64,000 nt of DNA from HTCC2207 sp002685195 (GTDB lineage Bacteria > Pseudomonadota > Gammaproteobacteria > Pseudomonadales > Porticoccaceae): assembly GCA_051201675.1 (NCBI GenBank), contig CP179212.1:992001-1056000 (forward strand), in the 5' to 3' direction. Position numbers and translations under genes: made by a program. The notes below the pieces were generated by a model. The model ran no database searches. It was not told where the DNA came from and was given only the letters and a program-made list of their open reading frames with translations. This document shows positions 1-8,656 of this stretch, piece by piece (positions within the stretch are counted from its first letter, which is position 1; each line of letters starts with the position of its first letter).

Positions 1-586
1 TTTTCTGTAGTTTTGGAGCGACAATCCCCCATTTTGTATTAATTTCTTCAGGGGGTATGAAGAAATTACTAATATTGATGCCTTCTACTTCCCAATCCAT
101 ATCATTAGAGTAGGGGATGCCTAGCCATTCATCAAAACCATGTCGAGTAGGATAGTAGTCTGGGGCGTCCCCTAGATGCCATTTCCCGAATATTCCAGTT
201 CTATAGTGGTTTTCTTGGAAGACCTCAGCAATAGTTTTTTCGTCATGGGGTATTCCTTTCTTGCTGCCTGGATAAAAAACAGCAAGATTATTTCCATAGA
301 GCCCCGTGCGAACGGGCAACTTTCCAGTTAAAAGTGCGCCACGACTAGGTGTACAAACTGAGGCGGCGGCGTAAAAGTTAGTCCAGGTTTGACCGGTTTT
401 CACTAAAGAATCTATTGCGGGGGTTTCTATTAAAGGGTTTCCAAAAGGACCAGCATCAGCATAGCCCATGTCATCTGTATAGATAATAATAAAGTTTGGT
501 TTACTGTTATTTTTCACTGAGTCCAGGGCCTCAGCAAGACCACAAAAAACTATTAATACAAAAAAACCAAAGTACTTTGTTCCCAT
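1..586 (-). CDS. Sulfatase, secreted (5' part, runs off window)
   Basis: Reading leftward from ATG at 586, the frame stays open for 195 codons to the window edge. The protein starts with a hydrophobic signal segment (about residues 1-20), followed by NFIIIYTDDMGYAD, the metal-binding N-terminus of S1-family sulfatases, and CTPSRGALLTG at residues 78-88. The latter is the C-x-P-S-R signature whose Cys is converted to formylglycine. GIFGKWHLGD is the next conserved family block. It should hydrolyse sulfate esters in the periplasm or outside the cell. The substrate (sulfated polysaccharide or small aryl sulfate) cannot be told from this part. AAGGA lies about 10 nt upstream of the ATG. It is divergent from the moa operon. 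The C-terminal half is outside the window. Confidence 0.9.
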   Translation of the reverse strand, partial: MGTKYFGFFVLIVFCGLAEALDSVKNNSKPNFIIIYTDDMGYADAGPFGNPLIETPAIDSLVKTGQTWTNFYAAASVCTPSRGALLTGKLPVRTGLYGNNLAVFYPGSKKGIPHDEKTIAEVFQENHYRTGIFGKWHLGDAPDYYPTRHGFDEWLGIPYSNDMDWEVEGINISNFFIPPEEINTKWGIVAPKLQK

Positions 587-756
587 TATTTTCCGATCCT
601 TCAAGGATTGATACAGACATTTAGAAAGACCAAAATACTACCATCTTGGAACGTTTCCAGTAAGCGCTAATTTCTGCGAACAAGAGAATAATTACTGCAA
701 GTGCTCCTCGTGATGTATTACTTAATATTTAATACGTATGCCCACTACCAATTTTT

Positions 757-765
757 TGCGATAAT
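757..765 (+). promoter_or_regulatory. Possible extended -10 promoter for moa operon
   Basis: TGCGATAAT gives a TGn extended -10 followed by GATAAT, about 49 nt before the moaC ATG. No convincing -35 is visible, as expected for extended -10 promoters. The intergenic region (587-813) is shared with the divergent sulfatase. I saw no obvious molybdenum-cofactor riboswitch fold by eye. Confidence 0.3.
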
Positions 766-813
766 GGGGTAGGAATGGTTATTGAATATTAAATTTTAGA
801 TTTGGGAGAATCA

Positions 814-1311
814 ATGATGGAAGAAATGACTCACCTAAATAGTCGTGGCGAAGCTCATATGGTGGACATATCAGCTAAGTCTGATACTGATCGAAGCGCT
901 CTTGCTGAGGCACAAATAGAACTGACCGATGATATTGTTAAGGCGGTACTAGATGAAAAATTACCAAAAGGGGATTTGTTTGCCACAGTTCGTATTGCTG
1001 GAATTCAGGCTGCCAAGAAATGCAGCGATTTAATACCCTTATGTCATCCGCTACCGCTCAGTAAAGTTACGATTGATATTAAATTAAATGGGAATCTTAT
1101 GACTGTGCAGGCGCTATGTAAAACAACTGGGAAAACCGGTGTTGAGATGGAAGCATTGACGGCGGTCTCCGTAGCTGCCCTTACTGTTTATGATATGTGC
1201 AAAGGTATCGATAAGGGCATAGTGATTAAGGACACTCGATTATTAGAAAAATCTGGTGGTAAATCTGGAGATTGGCAAGCAGTTGATTTAGGAGCACAAA
1301 AAGTTGATTAA
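814..1311 (+). CDS. moaC: Cyclic pyranopterin monophosphate synthase MoaC
   Basis: MoaC makes cyclic pyranopterin monophosphate from the MoaA product in molybdenum cofactor synthesis (cytosol). Family blocks seen are LIPLCHPLPLSKV, KTGVEMEALTAVSVAALTVY and DMCKGIDKG, which carry the active-site His, Glu and Lys/Asp residues. The length of 165 aa is near the usual 160. An in-frame TTG at 802 exists, but GGGAGA (804-809) sits 4-5 nt before ATG 814, which favours 814. It is the first gene of an eight-gene operon and its 3' end overlaps moaD by 8 bp, so translational coupling is likely. Confidence 0.95.
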   Translation: MMEEMTHLNSRGEAHMVDISAKSDTDRSALAEAQIELTDDIVKAVLDEKLPKGDLFATVRIAGIQAAKKCSDLIPLCHPLPLSKVTIDIKLNGNLMTVQALCKTTGKTGVEMEALTAVSVAALTVYDMCKGIDKGIVIKDTRLLEKSGGKSGDWQAVDLGAQKVD

Positions 1312-1555
1312 TTTGTTGTTTTTTGGCCGTTTAAGTGAATTTGCTAAAAATGTATCCCAGTCCTATGAGTGCGCTGTTGAATCAATGACACCTCTCATTA
1401 TTCGAGAAAAATTGACCTTGGAGAGCAAGGCCTTGGGGCAAGAATTGTCTGAGCCACAGGTGTTGGTGGCAGTCAATAAGATGATCGTTAAGTGGGATCA
1501 TATTATCTGCGATGGTGACGAGATAGCATTCCTACCACCAGTGACGGGGGGTTGA
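1304..1555 (+). CDS. moaD: Molybdopterin synthase sulfur carrier subunit MoaD
   Basis: Small ubiquitin-like sulfur carrier that, as C-terminal thiocarboxylate, donates sulfur to cPMP within molybdopterin synthase. The protein has 83 aa, begins INLLFFGRLSEFA as in MoaD proteins, and ends with the required Gly-Gly (PPVTGG). The start is a TTG at 1304 inside the end of moaC, with GGAG at 1291-1294. No better ATG exists before the conserved beta strand. Its activating enzyme MoeB and partner MoaE are in the same operon. Confidence 0.95.
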   Translation: MINLLFFGRLSEFAKNVSQSYECAVESMTPLIIREKLTLESKALGQELSEPQVLVAVNKMIVKWDHIICDGDEIAFLPPVTGG

Positions 1556-1562
1556 ACGGGTC

Positions 1563-2042
1563 ATGAGTGTGCTCATGAGCATCCAAGAGGATGATTTTGA
1601 TATTGGTGTCGAGCATCTACGTCTTAAATCAGCTGGGAATGGTGTAGGCGCAATTGTCACTTTCACCGGCTTGGTTCGTGAATTTGAGAGCGAACCAAAG
1701 TCTGCTGATTTTCAGGGAAATCTGTCAACCTTAACTCTGGAATATTATCCAGAGATGACGGAGAAACTACTTGCCGAAATCATTCAACAATCCTTCGATC
1801 GCTGGCCCCTTGTCGCGGTTAGTGTTGTGCATCGGGTTGGTAGTTTGAAGCCTAATGATCAAATTGTTTTTGTCGGGGTTGCTAGCGAGCACCGACTAGA
1901 AGCTTTTCAAGCAGCTCAGTTTTTAATGGACTATCTAAAAACGCGCGCTACCTTTTGGAAAAAAATTGAGATGGATGGCCAATCCCATTGGGCTGAAGCG
2001 AAGATGTCAGATAATGTTGCGGCTGCCAAGTGGGAGGGCTAG
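1563..2042 (+). CDS. moaE: Molybdopterin synthase catalytic subunit MoaE
   Basis: Catalytic large subunit that converts cPMP to molybdopterin using the MoaD thiocarboxylate. Recognised from VVHRVGSLKPND, VASEHRLEAFQAAQFLMDYL and KTRATFWKKIEMDG, the C-terminal part carrying the catalytic lysines; the last motif is the usual KTRAPFWKKE variant. It has 159 aa, within family range. It starts 7 nt after the moaD stop; an ATG at 1575 is a possible alternative. Its stop is followed at once by mobA. Confidence 0.95.
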   Translation: MSVLMSIQEDDFDIGVEHLRLKSAGNGVGAIVTFTGLVREFESEPKSADFQGNLSTLTLEYYPEMTEKLLAEIIQQSFDRWPLVAVSVVHRVGSLKPNDQIVFVGVASEHRLEAFQAAQFLMDYLKTRATFWKKIEMDGQSHWAEAKMSDNVAAAKWEG

Positions 2043-2046
2043 GATT

Positions 2047-2643
2047 TTGAAAAATGTTGATGCAGTCATTCTTGCGGGTGGTCAATCCAGTAGAATGGGA
2101 GTGCCGACTAAAGCATTGCTGCAGCTAGGCAATACTACCTTGCTAGATCATGTGACGCGCAGACTGGCCTGCCAGGTTAACCGCTTATCCATCAGCGGGA
2201 GTCAAGAATACCTGGGCAATGCTGATTATCCTATTATTGAAGATGCGGTAGAGAGGTTTTCTGGACCTCTGGCTGGGTTGTACAGTTCGATGGTATACCC
2301 TCAGGTTTCTGATTCAGAATACCTTTTGGTAGTGCCCTGTGACGGCCCGTTCTTGCCGAATAACTTAGTTTCAGAACTCTACACTCAGATTACCAGTGAA
2401 GATGCAGATATTGCCTGCATTCGATATCAGAAAGTTAATCAGACAACCTTCAGTCTCTGGCATAGACGGGGGCTACCTGCGATTGAAACAGCCCTTGTAA
2501 AAAACAATAATGGAGGTTTCAAACCACTGTTATCTGAGCTTACTACTACCTATTTGGACTGGCCTGAAGAAGAGATTAATCCATTTTTTAATATTAACAC
2601 GCCGGATGATCTAAGTTTCGCGGAGGCAATAATTTGCCGTTAA
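2047..2643 (+). CDS. mobA: Molybdenum cofactor guanylyltransferase MobA
   Basis: Adds GMP to molybdopterin to form the guanine dinucleotide cofactor used by DMSO-reductase-family enzymes. The N-terminus DAVILAGGQSSRMG is the nucleotidyltransferase P-loop, and LVVPCDGPFLP is the Mg-binding aspartate region. An open frame extends back to 1966 inside moaE, but a TTG at 2047 is preceded by GGAGGG (2033-2038) at about 8 nt and gives a normal 198-aa protein starting right before the P-loop. The 3' end overlaps moeB by 10 bp. Confidence 0.93.
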   Translation: MKNVDAVILAGGQSSRMGVPTKALLQLGNTTLLDHVTRRLACQVNRLSISGSQEYLGNADYPIIEDAVERFSGPLAGLYSSMVYPQVSDSEYLLVVPCDGPFLPNNLVSELYTQITSEDADIACIRYQKVNQTTFSLWHRRGLPAIETALVKNNNGGFKPLLSELTTTYLDWPEEEINPFFNINTPDDLSFAEAIICR

Positions 2644-3371
2644 ATGACGACGATTTTATGCGTTATAGCCGCCATCTGTTGATGAGTGATATAGGAGAGT
2701 CTGGCCAGCAGAAGTTATCTCAAGCTAGAGTTCTTATAGTCGGGATGGGTGGTCTAGGTTGTCCGGTTTCCCTGTATCTCGTCGCGGCAGGTGTTGGTTC
2801 TATTTCTATTTGTGATCCCGATCGAGTTGACAAAACAAACTTACAGCGTCAGATTCTGTATGAAACCGCAGATTGTGGAAATCTAAAGGTTGCCTGTGCC
2901 AAAGATAGGTTGCAAGCACTTAATCCTAGTGTGGTCATTGATACGTTTCCCTGCCCAATAGACGAAAAAATTGTGGCGGGTAATTATGATGTGGTTATTG
3001 ATTGCAGTGATAATTTAGCAGCCAGACAGCTTATTAATCGAGTTTGCTACGATGAGCGAGTACCGTTTATTAGTGCCGCAGCGATTGGTTGGGAGGGACA
3101 ATTAATAATGTTTGATTTCGCGCATTGCAGAGACCTCTGTTTTAATTGCATTATTAACCATAGCTCGGCTGACCCGATGATGAATTGTGCCAACTCTGGA
3201 GTAGTCGGGCCAGTCCTTGGTGTTATGGGTAGTTTGCAGGCAGTTACGGTGATGAGAATACTGTTAGGTTTTTCCCTACACCACGGAGAAGTCCAACGGT
3301 ACGATGGTAAGCGTGGGCAATGGTTTAGCGTGCAAGGCAGTCAAGATAAAGAATGTTCTGTGTGTGGTTAA
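2634..3371 (+). CDS. moeB: Molybdopterin-synthase adenylyltransferase MoeB
   Basis: E1-like enzyme that adenylates the MoaD C-terminus. The ATP-binding block GMGGLGCPVS, the DRVDKTNLQRQ block and the Asp-containing VVIDCSDN are present. Two CxxC pairs (C169/C172 and C241/C244) form the structural zinc site. There is no C-terminal rhodanese domain, so sulfur must come from elsewhere. The TTG start at 2634 lies within the mobA 3' end, with GGAGG at 2622-2626. It has 245 aa, similar to E. coli MoeB (249). Its position in the moa operon argues against a ThiF role. Confidence 0.93.
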   Translation: MPLNDDDFMRYSRHLLMSDIGESGQQKLSQARVLIVGMGGLGCPVSLYLVAAGVGSISICDPDRVDKTNLQRQILYETADCGNLKVACAKDRLQALNPSVVIDTFPCPIDEKIVAGNYDVVIDCSDNLAARQLINRVCYDERVPFISAAAIGWEGQLIMFDFAHCRDLCFNCIINHSSADPMMNCANSGVVGPVLGVMGSLQAVTVMRILLGFSLHHGEVQRYDGKRGQWFSVQGSQDKECSVCG

Positions 3372-3395
3372 TTGAATTTCTAGGAGAGAAAATAT

Positions 3396-3920
3396 ATGAG
3401 TGTTGATAAAACTTCAACAAAACGCTTTGCGCGAGTGGCTATCCTGACTATCTCAGATACCCGCTGTTTTGAAACAGATACCTCAGGATCTTGGTTGCAA
3501 GAAGCCGTTGAAGCCGAAGGCCATGAATTGATTGATCGCAAGGTAGTGATTGATGATGTGTATCAGATGAGGGCTATTGTGTCTGATTGGGTTGCCAATC
3601 CAAATGTTGAGGTTATTCTTACGACGGGTGGAACGGGTTTTACAGGTCGTGATAGTACTCCAGAAGCCCTAGCGCCATTATTTGATAAACATATTGAGGG
3701 TTTTGGAGAGTTATTTAGACACCTTTCTTATGCTGAAATTGGGACATCCACGGTCCAATCTAGATGCTTGGCAGGGATAGCAAATAGGACGGCCATTTTC
3801 TGTCTTCCGGGCTCTACTGGTGCATGTAAAACAGGTTGGAATGGGATTATCCGTCAACAGTTGGATGCCAGTTTTGAACCCTGTAATTTTATACAACATG
3901 TTGGTGTCAAGGCTAAATAA
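3396..3920 (+). CDS. moaB: Molybdenum cofactor biosynthesis protein MoaB
   Basis: Member of the MoaB/Mog molybdopterin adenylyltransferase fold, which activates molybdopterin for metal insertion by MoeA. ILTTGGTGFTGRDSTPEAL is the substrate-binding loop, and FGELFRHLSYAEIGTST followed by PGSTGACKTGW matches MoaB more closely than Mog. It has 174 aa. AGGAGAG precedes ATG 3396 well. E. coli MoaB is thought to be inactive while Mog is active. With no mog in the window, this protein may be the functional adenylyltransferase here (inference). Its stop shares one base with the moeA start. Confidence 0.9.
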   Translation: MSVDKTSTKRFARVAILTISDTRCFETDTSGSWLQEAVEAEGHELIDRKVVIDDVYQMRAIVSDWVANPNVEVILTTGGTGFTGRDSTPEALAPLFDKHIEGFGELFRHLSYAEIGTSTVQSRCLAGIANRTAIFCLPGSTGACKTGWNGIIRQQLDASFEPCNFIQHVGVKAK

Positions 3921-5104
3921 TGCTGTCGGTTGATCAAGCCATTAATGCTTTAATTAAACAATCCAGTGTTTTGGTAGACGTTGAATCTATTTCTGTTGCT
4001 GAATCCAGTGGCCGGGTGCTAGCGGAGGATGTTATTGCAAGTATTGATGTCCCTCCCGCAGATAACAGCGCAATGGACGGTTACACTTTTTGCTATAAAG
4101 ATGCCTCAGAGAATCAATTTATATTAGCAGTGAGCCAGAGAATTCCTGCTGGCAGTTCGCCAACTAGGCTAGAGTCAGGTACTGCAGCTAGAATTTTTAC
4201 GGGAGCTGAAATACCTGAAGGAGCTAACTGTGTTGCGATGCAGGAAAATTGCTCAGAAATAGATGGATCAGTGGTTTTAGACTCAAAGGCTGTGATCGAC
4301 GGCAACATTAGGCCTCGGGGTCAAGATATTGCGTCAGGAGCAACAATTCTGACTAAGGGCAGTCATATTAGAGCCGCTGAGATGGGACTGTTAGCCTCTC
4401 AGGGCATCAACAAAGTTTCAGTGTATCAACGCTTAAAAGTAGCTGTCTTCTCTACTGGAGATGAATTGATTGAACCTGGACTTAAATTGCAGTCGGGCCA
4501 AATCTACAATTCTAATCAAACCATGCTAATGGGCCTAATAAAAGGTCTGGGCATGGAGTGTATCGATATGGGGACTGTGGCAGATAATGCCTCAGCTACT
4601 GAGGATATCTTGCTGCGTGCATCAAATAAGGCAGATGTGGTCATTAGCGCCGGAGGAGTTTCGGTTGGAGAGGAGGACTATGTTAAAACCGTGGTTGAAC
4701 AGCTTGGAACCCTCGATTTTTGGCGCGTTGCAATCAAACCAGGCAAGCCCTTAGCTTTTGGTTCTATTAACCAGACTCCGTTTATCGGATTGCCTGGAAA
4801 TCCAGCTTCTGTATTTGTCACTTTTTCTGTTTTAGCCACGCCATTTTTATTATCTAGTCAAGGTGTCGCCAGCCCAAGGACAAGAGTGACACAAAGTAGA
4901 GCTTTATTTAACCGTAATGGTGAATCTAGAGACGTATTTCTACGAGGACGTTTGGTTGATAGTGAAGAGGGTTGTGGCGTTGATATATATCCTAATCAGA
5001 GCAGTGGAGTTCTCTCTTCTGTAGCTTGGGGAAATGTCCTCGTTAGGCAAAAAAGTGGTGAAAATATACGCGTTAATGACACTGTTGATGTGTTAATCTA
5101 CTAG
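3920..5104 (+). CDS. moeA: Molybdopterin molybdenumtransferase MoeA
   Basis: Inserts molybdate into adenylylated molybdopterin. Recognised by the N-terminal PPADNSAMDGYTF block, the MoCF-like domain with VFSTGDELIEPG and SAGGVSVGEEDYVK, and PGKPLAFG...GLPGNPASVFVTF. It has 394 aa, close to the family norm of about 400. The ATG overlaps the moaB stop by one base (TAATG), indicating translational coupling. A C-terminal domain IV is present (residues about 325-394). Confidence 0.95.
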   Translation: MLSVDQAINALIKQSSVLVDVESISVAESSGRVLAEDVIASIDVPPADNSAMDGYTFCYKDASENQFILAVSQRIPAGSSPTRLESGTAARIFTGAEIPEGANCVAMQENCSEIDGSVVLDSKAVIDGNIRPRGQDIASGATILTKGSHIRAAEMGLLASQGINKVSVYQRLKVAVFSTGDELIEPGLKLQSGQIYNSNQTMLMGLIKGLGMECIDMGTVADNASATEDILLRASNKADVVISAGGVSVGEEDYVKTVVEQLGTLDFWRVAIKPGKPLAFGSINQTPFIGLPGNPASVFVTFSVLATPFLLSSQGVASPRTRVTQSRALFNRNGESRDVFLRGRLVDSEEGCGVDIYPNQSSGVLSSVAWGNVLVRQKSGENIRVNDTVDVLIY

Positions 5105-5135
5105 TGGCGAAAAGCCCTACAAAAAAGAGTGGAAC

Positions 5136-6152
5136 ATGGCTAGTCATAATCTTTCATCAGCAACCCCAGCGTCTTTGGTAGATCCCTTTGGTAGGACCGT
5201 TGACTACCTCCGTTTATCAGTAACAGATCGATGTAATCTCCGCTGTACGTACTGTATGGCTGAAGATATGACCTTCTTGCCGAGGCAGCAAATTCTTTCC
5301 CTTGAAGAGCTTCGTGATGTGGCGACTGCCTTCGTTGAACTAGGTGTGAAAAAAATTCGTCTTACTGGTGGAGAGCCCCTTATTCGTCGAGACATTATTA
5401 AGTTAGTTGATGCCATCGCCGGATTACAAGGCCTGGACGAAGTCACCATGACCACCAATGGGATGTTATTGCCCAAAATGTCGCAATCACTTAAAGACGC
5501 TGGTTTAGCCAGACTCAACATCAGCGTAGATAGCCTTAAGCCAAAAAGGTTTAAAGAGTTAACACGGACAGGTGATCTGGAATTGTGGCATCAGGGCATT
5601 CAAGCTGCAAAACAAGCTAGATTTAACAAGCTTAAACTCAATGCTGTAATTTTAGACGGCTTTAACGATGATGAAGTTATCGATTTAGCACGTTTTGCGG
5701 TAGATAACGAAATGGATATATCTTTTATAGAAGAAATGCCTCTTGGCGTCATTTCTTCTCATGAGAGATCAGCTACTCAAATATCCAGTGCGCACATACG
5801 TGAGCAGCTAGAAAGTGAGTTCAGTCTTGTTGATAGCTTAGAAACCACTGGTGGACCTTCTCGGTATGCACACGTTGCCAATAGTTCAAGTAAAATTGGC
5901 TTTATTTCACCCATGTCGAATAATTTCTGTGAGTCTTGTAATCGGGTACGAATGACGGCTGAAGGGCGACTGCTTTTGTGTTTAGGAAATGAGCACAGCA
6001 TGGATTTGCGCTCGGTTATGCGAGGTAATCCTGGAGATACTGAGTTATTAAAGTCTAAGATTGTTCATGCATTACAAAATAAACCAGAACGCCATTATTT
6101 TGACCCTGACAAAATAGATATTGTACGGTTTATGAATATGACCGGTGGCTGA
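5136..6152 (+). CDS. moaA: GTP 3',8-cyclase MoaA
   Basis: Radical SAM enzyme for the first step of molybdenum cofactor synthesis, GTP to 3',8-cyclo-7,8-dihydro-GTP. The N-terminal cluster motif CNLRCTYC has C33, C37 and C40; RLTGGEPLIRRD is the SAM-binding GGE block; the C-terminal second cluster has C265, C268 and C282. The protein ends with the functionally required Gly-Gly (NMTGG). It has 338 aa, slightly longer than E. coli MoaA (329). It is the last gene of the operon, 31 bp after moeA. No molybdoenzyme is encoded in the window. Confidence 0.96.
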   Translation: MASHNLSSATPASLVDPFGRTVDYLRLSVTDRCNLRCTYCMAEDMTFLPRQQILSLEELRDVATAFVELGVKKIRLTGGEPLIRRDIIKLVDAIAGLQGLDEVTMTTNGMLLPKMSQSLKDAGLARLNISVDSLKPKRFKELTRTGDLELWHQGIQAAKQARFNKLKLNAVILDGFNDDEVIDLARFAVDNEMDISFIEEMPLGVISSHERSATQISSAHIREQLESEFSLVDSLETTGGPSRYAHVANSSSKIGFISPMSNNFCESCNRVRMTAEGRLLLCLGNEHSMDLRSVMRGNPGDTELLKSKIVHALQNKPERHYFDPDKIDIVRFMNMTGG

Positions 6153-6224
6153 GATAATTGATCAGTTACAGCCTCAATCTTAGGTTGATTTAAAAATACG
6201 AATATTTAAGACGAGTAAATTTGT

Positions 6225-7382
6225 ATGAGTGACTATCTCTTTAGTGCTGTGCCAGATGTGTTAGTGGGGCCGGAGGCTTCCAAACAACTTGGGGATTTAG
6301 CAGTTAGCATGGGTATTACTCGAGCATTGATTGTTACTGATCGGGGAATTATTCAGTTTGGTCTTTTAGATAGTGCGATCAATAGTCTTAATGCATCAAA
6401 AGTTGAGTATGAGTTATACGCCGATGTTGTCGCGGATCCTCCTGAGTCAGTTGTGATGGATGCGGTGACAGAAGGTCAAGCGTTCAATTGCGATGGTGTT
6501 ATTGGCTTTGGTGGCGGCAGCTCCATGGATGTAGCTAAATTGTTGGCGGTGTTAATCAAAGGCGAACAGTCTCTATCTGATATCTATGGTGTCGATCAAA
6601 TTACCGGCGGCCGATTACCGTTAATTCAGGTACCCACTACTGCGGGAACAGGGTCTGAAGCAACTATGGTATCCATTATTACCACGGGAGAAACGACTAA
6701 GGCAGGGGTAGTTAGTCGTACACTGTTAGCAGATAAAATTGTCTTAGATGCGAGTTTGACTCTGGGGTTACCTCCGCATGTAACGGCTGCGACTGGGATC
6801 GATGCAATGGTTCACGCCATTGAGGCTTACACTTCGAGGCGCCTAAAAAACTCGTTGTCAGATATGCTCGCTCGAGAGGCTCTGAGGCTTCTTGCAGGTA
6901 ATATCGCCGTTGCAGTCAAGCAGGGAGATAATCTAGATGCAAGAGGCAGTATGTTGCTTGGAGCGATGCTTGCAGGTCAGGCATTCGCCAATGCACCGGT
7001 GGCGGCTGTGCACGCTCTCGCGTACCCCCTTGGCGGTAATTACCATATACCCCATGGTTTGAGTAATTCGTTGGTATTACCTCATGTCATCCGCTTTAAC
7101 GGGCCCTCAGCAGGAGATCTTTATAAGGAAATTGCTCCTTTGATTATGCCTGGAAAGTCATTGCCCGATGACGCTTTGGTGGTCACGGAGATGCTTGCAG
7201 AGCACTTTTTGAGTCTCGCTGAGGATTTAGGATTGCAAACCTCCTTGAGTCAAATGAATGTACCTGAGGGTGATTTACCGAAACTTGCGGAAGAGGCTAT
7301 GCTCCAACAAAGGTTGTTAATTAATAATCCCCGAGAAGTCAGCGTAGATGACTCCTTAGAAATTTACCGTCAAGCCTATTAG
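6225..7382 (+). CDS. Iron-containing alcohol dehydrogenase
   Basis: Group III metal-dependent alcohol dehydrogenase, NAD(P)-linked. Seen are the nucleotide-binding GFGGGSSMDVAK (residues 94-105), PTTAGTGSEATMVS, and the four expected metal ligands: D193 and H197 (GIDAMVHAIEAY), H263 (AVHALAYPLGG) and H277 (YHIPHG). It has 385 aa, normal for the family. The substrate is unknown. It heads a close-packed set with a thioesterase, an SDR and a transglycosylase, 72 bp after moaA, so it may have its own promoter. A role in alcohol/aldehyde or hydroxyacid oxidation alongside the SDR is inference. Confidence 0.9.
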   Translation: MSDYLFSAVPDVLVGPEASKQLGDLAVSMGITRALIVTDRGIIQFGLLDSAINSLNASKVEYELYADVVADPPESVVMDAVTEGQAFNCDGVIGFGGGSSMDVAKLLAVLIKGEQSLSDIYGVDQITGGRLPLIQVPTTAGTGSEATMVSIITTGETTKAGVVSRTLLADKIVLDASLTLGLPPHVTAATGIDAMVHAIEAYTSRRLKNSLSDMLAREALRLLAGNIAVAVKQGDNLDARGSMLLGAMLAGQAFANAPVAAVHALAYPLGGNYHIPHGLSNSLVLPHVIRFNGPSAGDLYKEIAPLIMPGKSLPDDALVVTEMLAEHFLSLAEDLGLQTSLSQMNVPEGDLPKLAEEAMLQQRLLINNPREVSVDDSLEIYRQAY

Positions 7383-7401
7383 GTATTTGGGAGAAGACAC
7401 C

Positions 7402-7836
7402 ATGAGCGATGATCAGCGAGCCAGCTACAGATATTTTACCGATATAACCACTCGATGGATGGATAACGACATCTACGGACACGTAAACAATGTCGTCTAT
7501 TACAGTTACTTTGACTCGGTGGCAAATAAGTATCTGATAGAAGAGGGCGGCTTAGACATCAAAAACTCCCAGGTTGTAGGTTTTGTGGTTGCATCGAATT
7601 GTCAGTACACATCCCCTATTGCTTACCCACAAGCCATAGAGGCAGGATTGCGGGTTAATCGTTTGGGTAATAGTTCTGTAGAGTATGGAATTGGTATTTT
7701 TCAGCAAGGTTCTTCCGTTGCATCTGCCATGGGAACCTTTACTCACGTTTTTGTAGATCGATCTACAGATAAGCCGGTGGCAATACCGGCTTCAATTAGA
7801 TCTGCTTTAGAGACCGTGTTAATCAAGGAAGCTTAG
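7402..7836 (+). CDS. 4-hydroxybenzoyl-CoA thioesterase-family (hotdog) acyl-CoA thioesterase
   Basis: Single hotdog-domain protein of 144 aa. RWMDNDIYGHVNNVVYYSYFD is the YbgC/FadM/4HBT active-site segment with the catalytic Asp. It probably hydrolyses a short- or medium-chain acyl-CoA; the substrate is unknown. An upstream TTG (7387) keeps the frame open, but GGGAGA at 7389-7394 points to ATG 7402. It lies 19 bp after the alcohol dehydrogenase and 19 bp before the SDR, so the three are likely co-transcribed. Confidence 0.85.
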   Translation: MSDDQRASYRYFTDITTRWMDNDIYGHVNNVVYYSYFDSVANKYLIEEGGLDIKNSQVVGFVVASNCQYTSPIAYPQAIEAGLRVNRLGNSSVEYGIGIFQQGSSVASAMGTFTHVFVDRSTDKPVAIPASIRSALETVLIKEA

Positions 7837-7855
7837 ACATCTAAAGGAGATTGTC

Positions 7856-8656
7856 GTGGAGTTTAAAGACAAAGTTGTTATTGTTACTGGCGGTGCCAAT
7901 GGCATAGGGCGCTCATTATGTGTTGAGTTTGCAAACGCGGGAGCCAAGGTTGCAGTAGTTGATTTAGAAGCTAAACCTGCCAGTGATGTAGCTGAGTTGG
8001 TTGGTGGGATCGGCCTGAGGGCTGACGTTGCCATTGAAAAAGATATTCAGACCATGGTGGCTGAAGTCGAATCATCACTGGGTCCAGTCGATATTTTTGT
8101 ATCTAACGCGGGTATTTCCTTTGGGGATGGGCCTGGCTGGATGGCGGCTTCAGCACCTGATGAAGCTTGGGAAACCAGTTGGAGGGTTAATGTCATGGCG
8201 CACGTCTATGCTGCTCGAGCGGTGGTACCAGGCATGATTAAACGCGGTGGCGGTTATCTGGTCAATGTAGCTTCAGGAGCCTCATTATTGTGCCAAGTCG
8301 GCGATGCGGCATACTCTACGACTAAAACCGCAGCCCTTGGTTTTGCTGAGTCCTTGGCGATTACCCACGGAGATGACAATATTAAGGTATCTGTGGTTTG
8401 CCCCCTTTATGTTGCAACTCGTATGACTGAAGGTGGTCGAGGTGTAAGTGGCCAAGATGAAGTGATGACTGCGGATGATGCGGCGAAATCAATATTAAAG
8501 GGCATGCATGAAGGAGACTTCTTGATTTCACCTCATACTGAATTAGCTCAGTACGCAGAGCAAAAGGGACAAGATTATGATCGTTGGATTAGTGGTATGA
8601 GAAGAATGCGCCGAGGGATGGTTAAACAAAATCCAGAATATGATTACAAGCGCTAA
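7856..8656 (+). CDS. SDR-family oxidoreductase
   Basis: Classical short-chain dehydrogenase, 266 aa. It has the TGGANGIG cofactor motif (residues 11-18), SNAG, a catalytic Ser in VASGAS and the YSTTK Tyr-Lys pair. D36 at the end of beta-2 (VVDLE) suggests NAD preference. It begins with GTG at 7856 after AAAGGAG. The substrate is unknown; neighbours suggest a hydroxyacyl or alcohol substrate (inference). Its TAA is followed directly by the ATG of the transglycosylase gene. Confidence 0.88.
   Translation: MEFKDKVVIVTGGANGIGRSLCVEFANAGAKVAVVDLEAKPASDVAELVGGIGLRADVAIEKDIQTMVAEVESSLGPVDIFVSNAGISFGDGPGWMAASAPDEAWETSWRVNVMAHVYAARAVVPGMIKRGGGYLVNVASGASLLCQVGDAAYSTTKTAALGFAESLAITHGDDNIKVSVVCPLYVATRMTEGGRGVSGQDEVMTADDAAKSILKGMHEGDFLISPHTELAQYAEQKGQDYDRWISGMRRMRRGMVKQNPEYDYKR

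Noticed and set aside
1966..2046. Upstream extension of mobA inside moaE
   Set aside because: The extra residues do not resemble MobA, and TTG 2047 has a strong ribosome-binding site.
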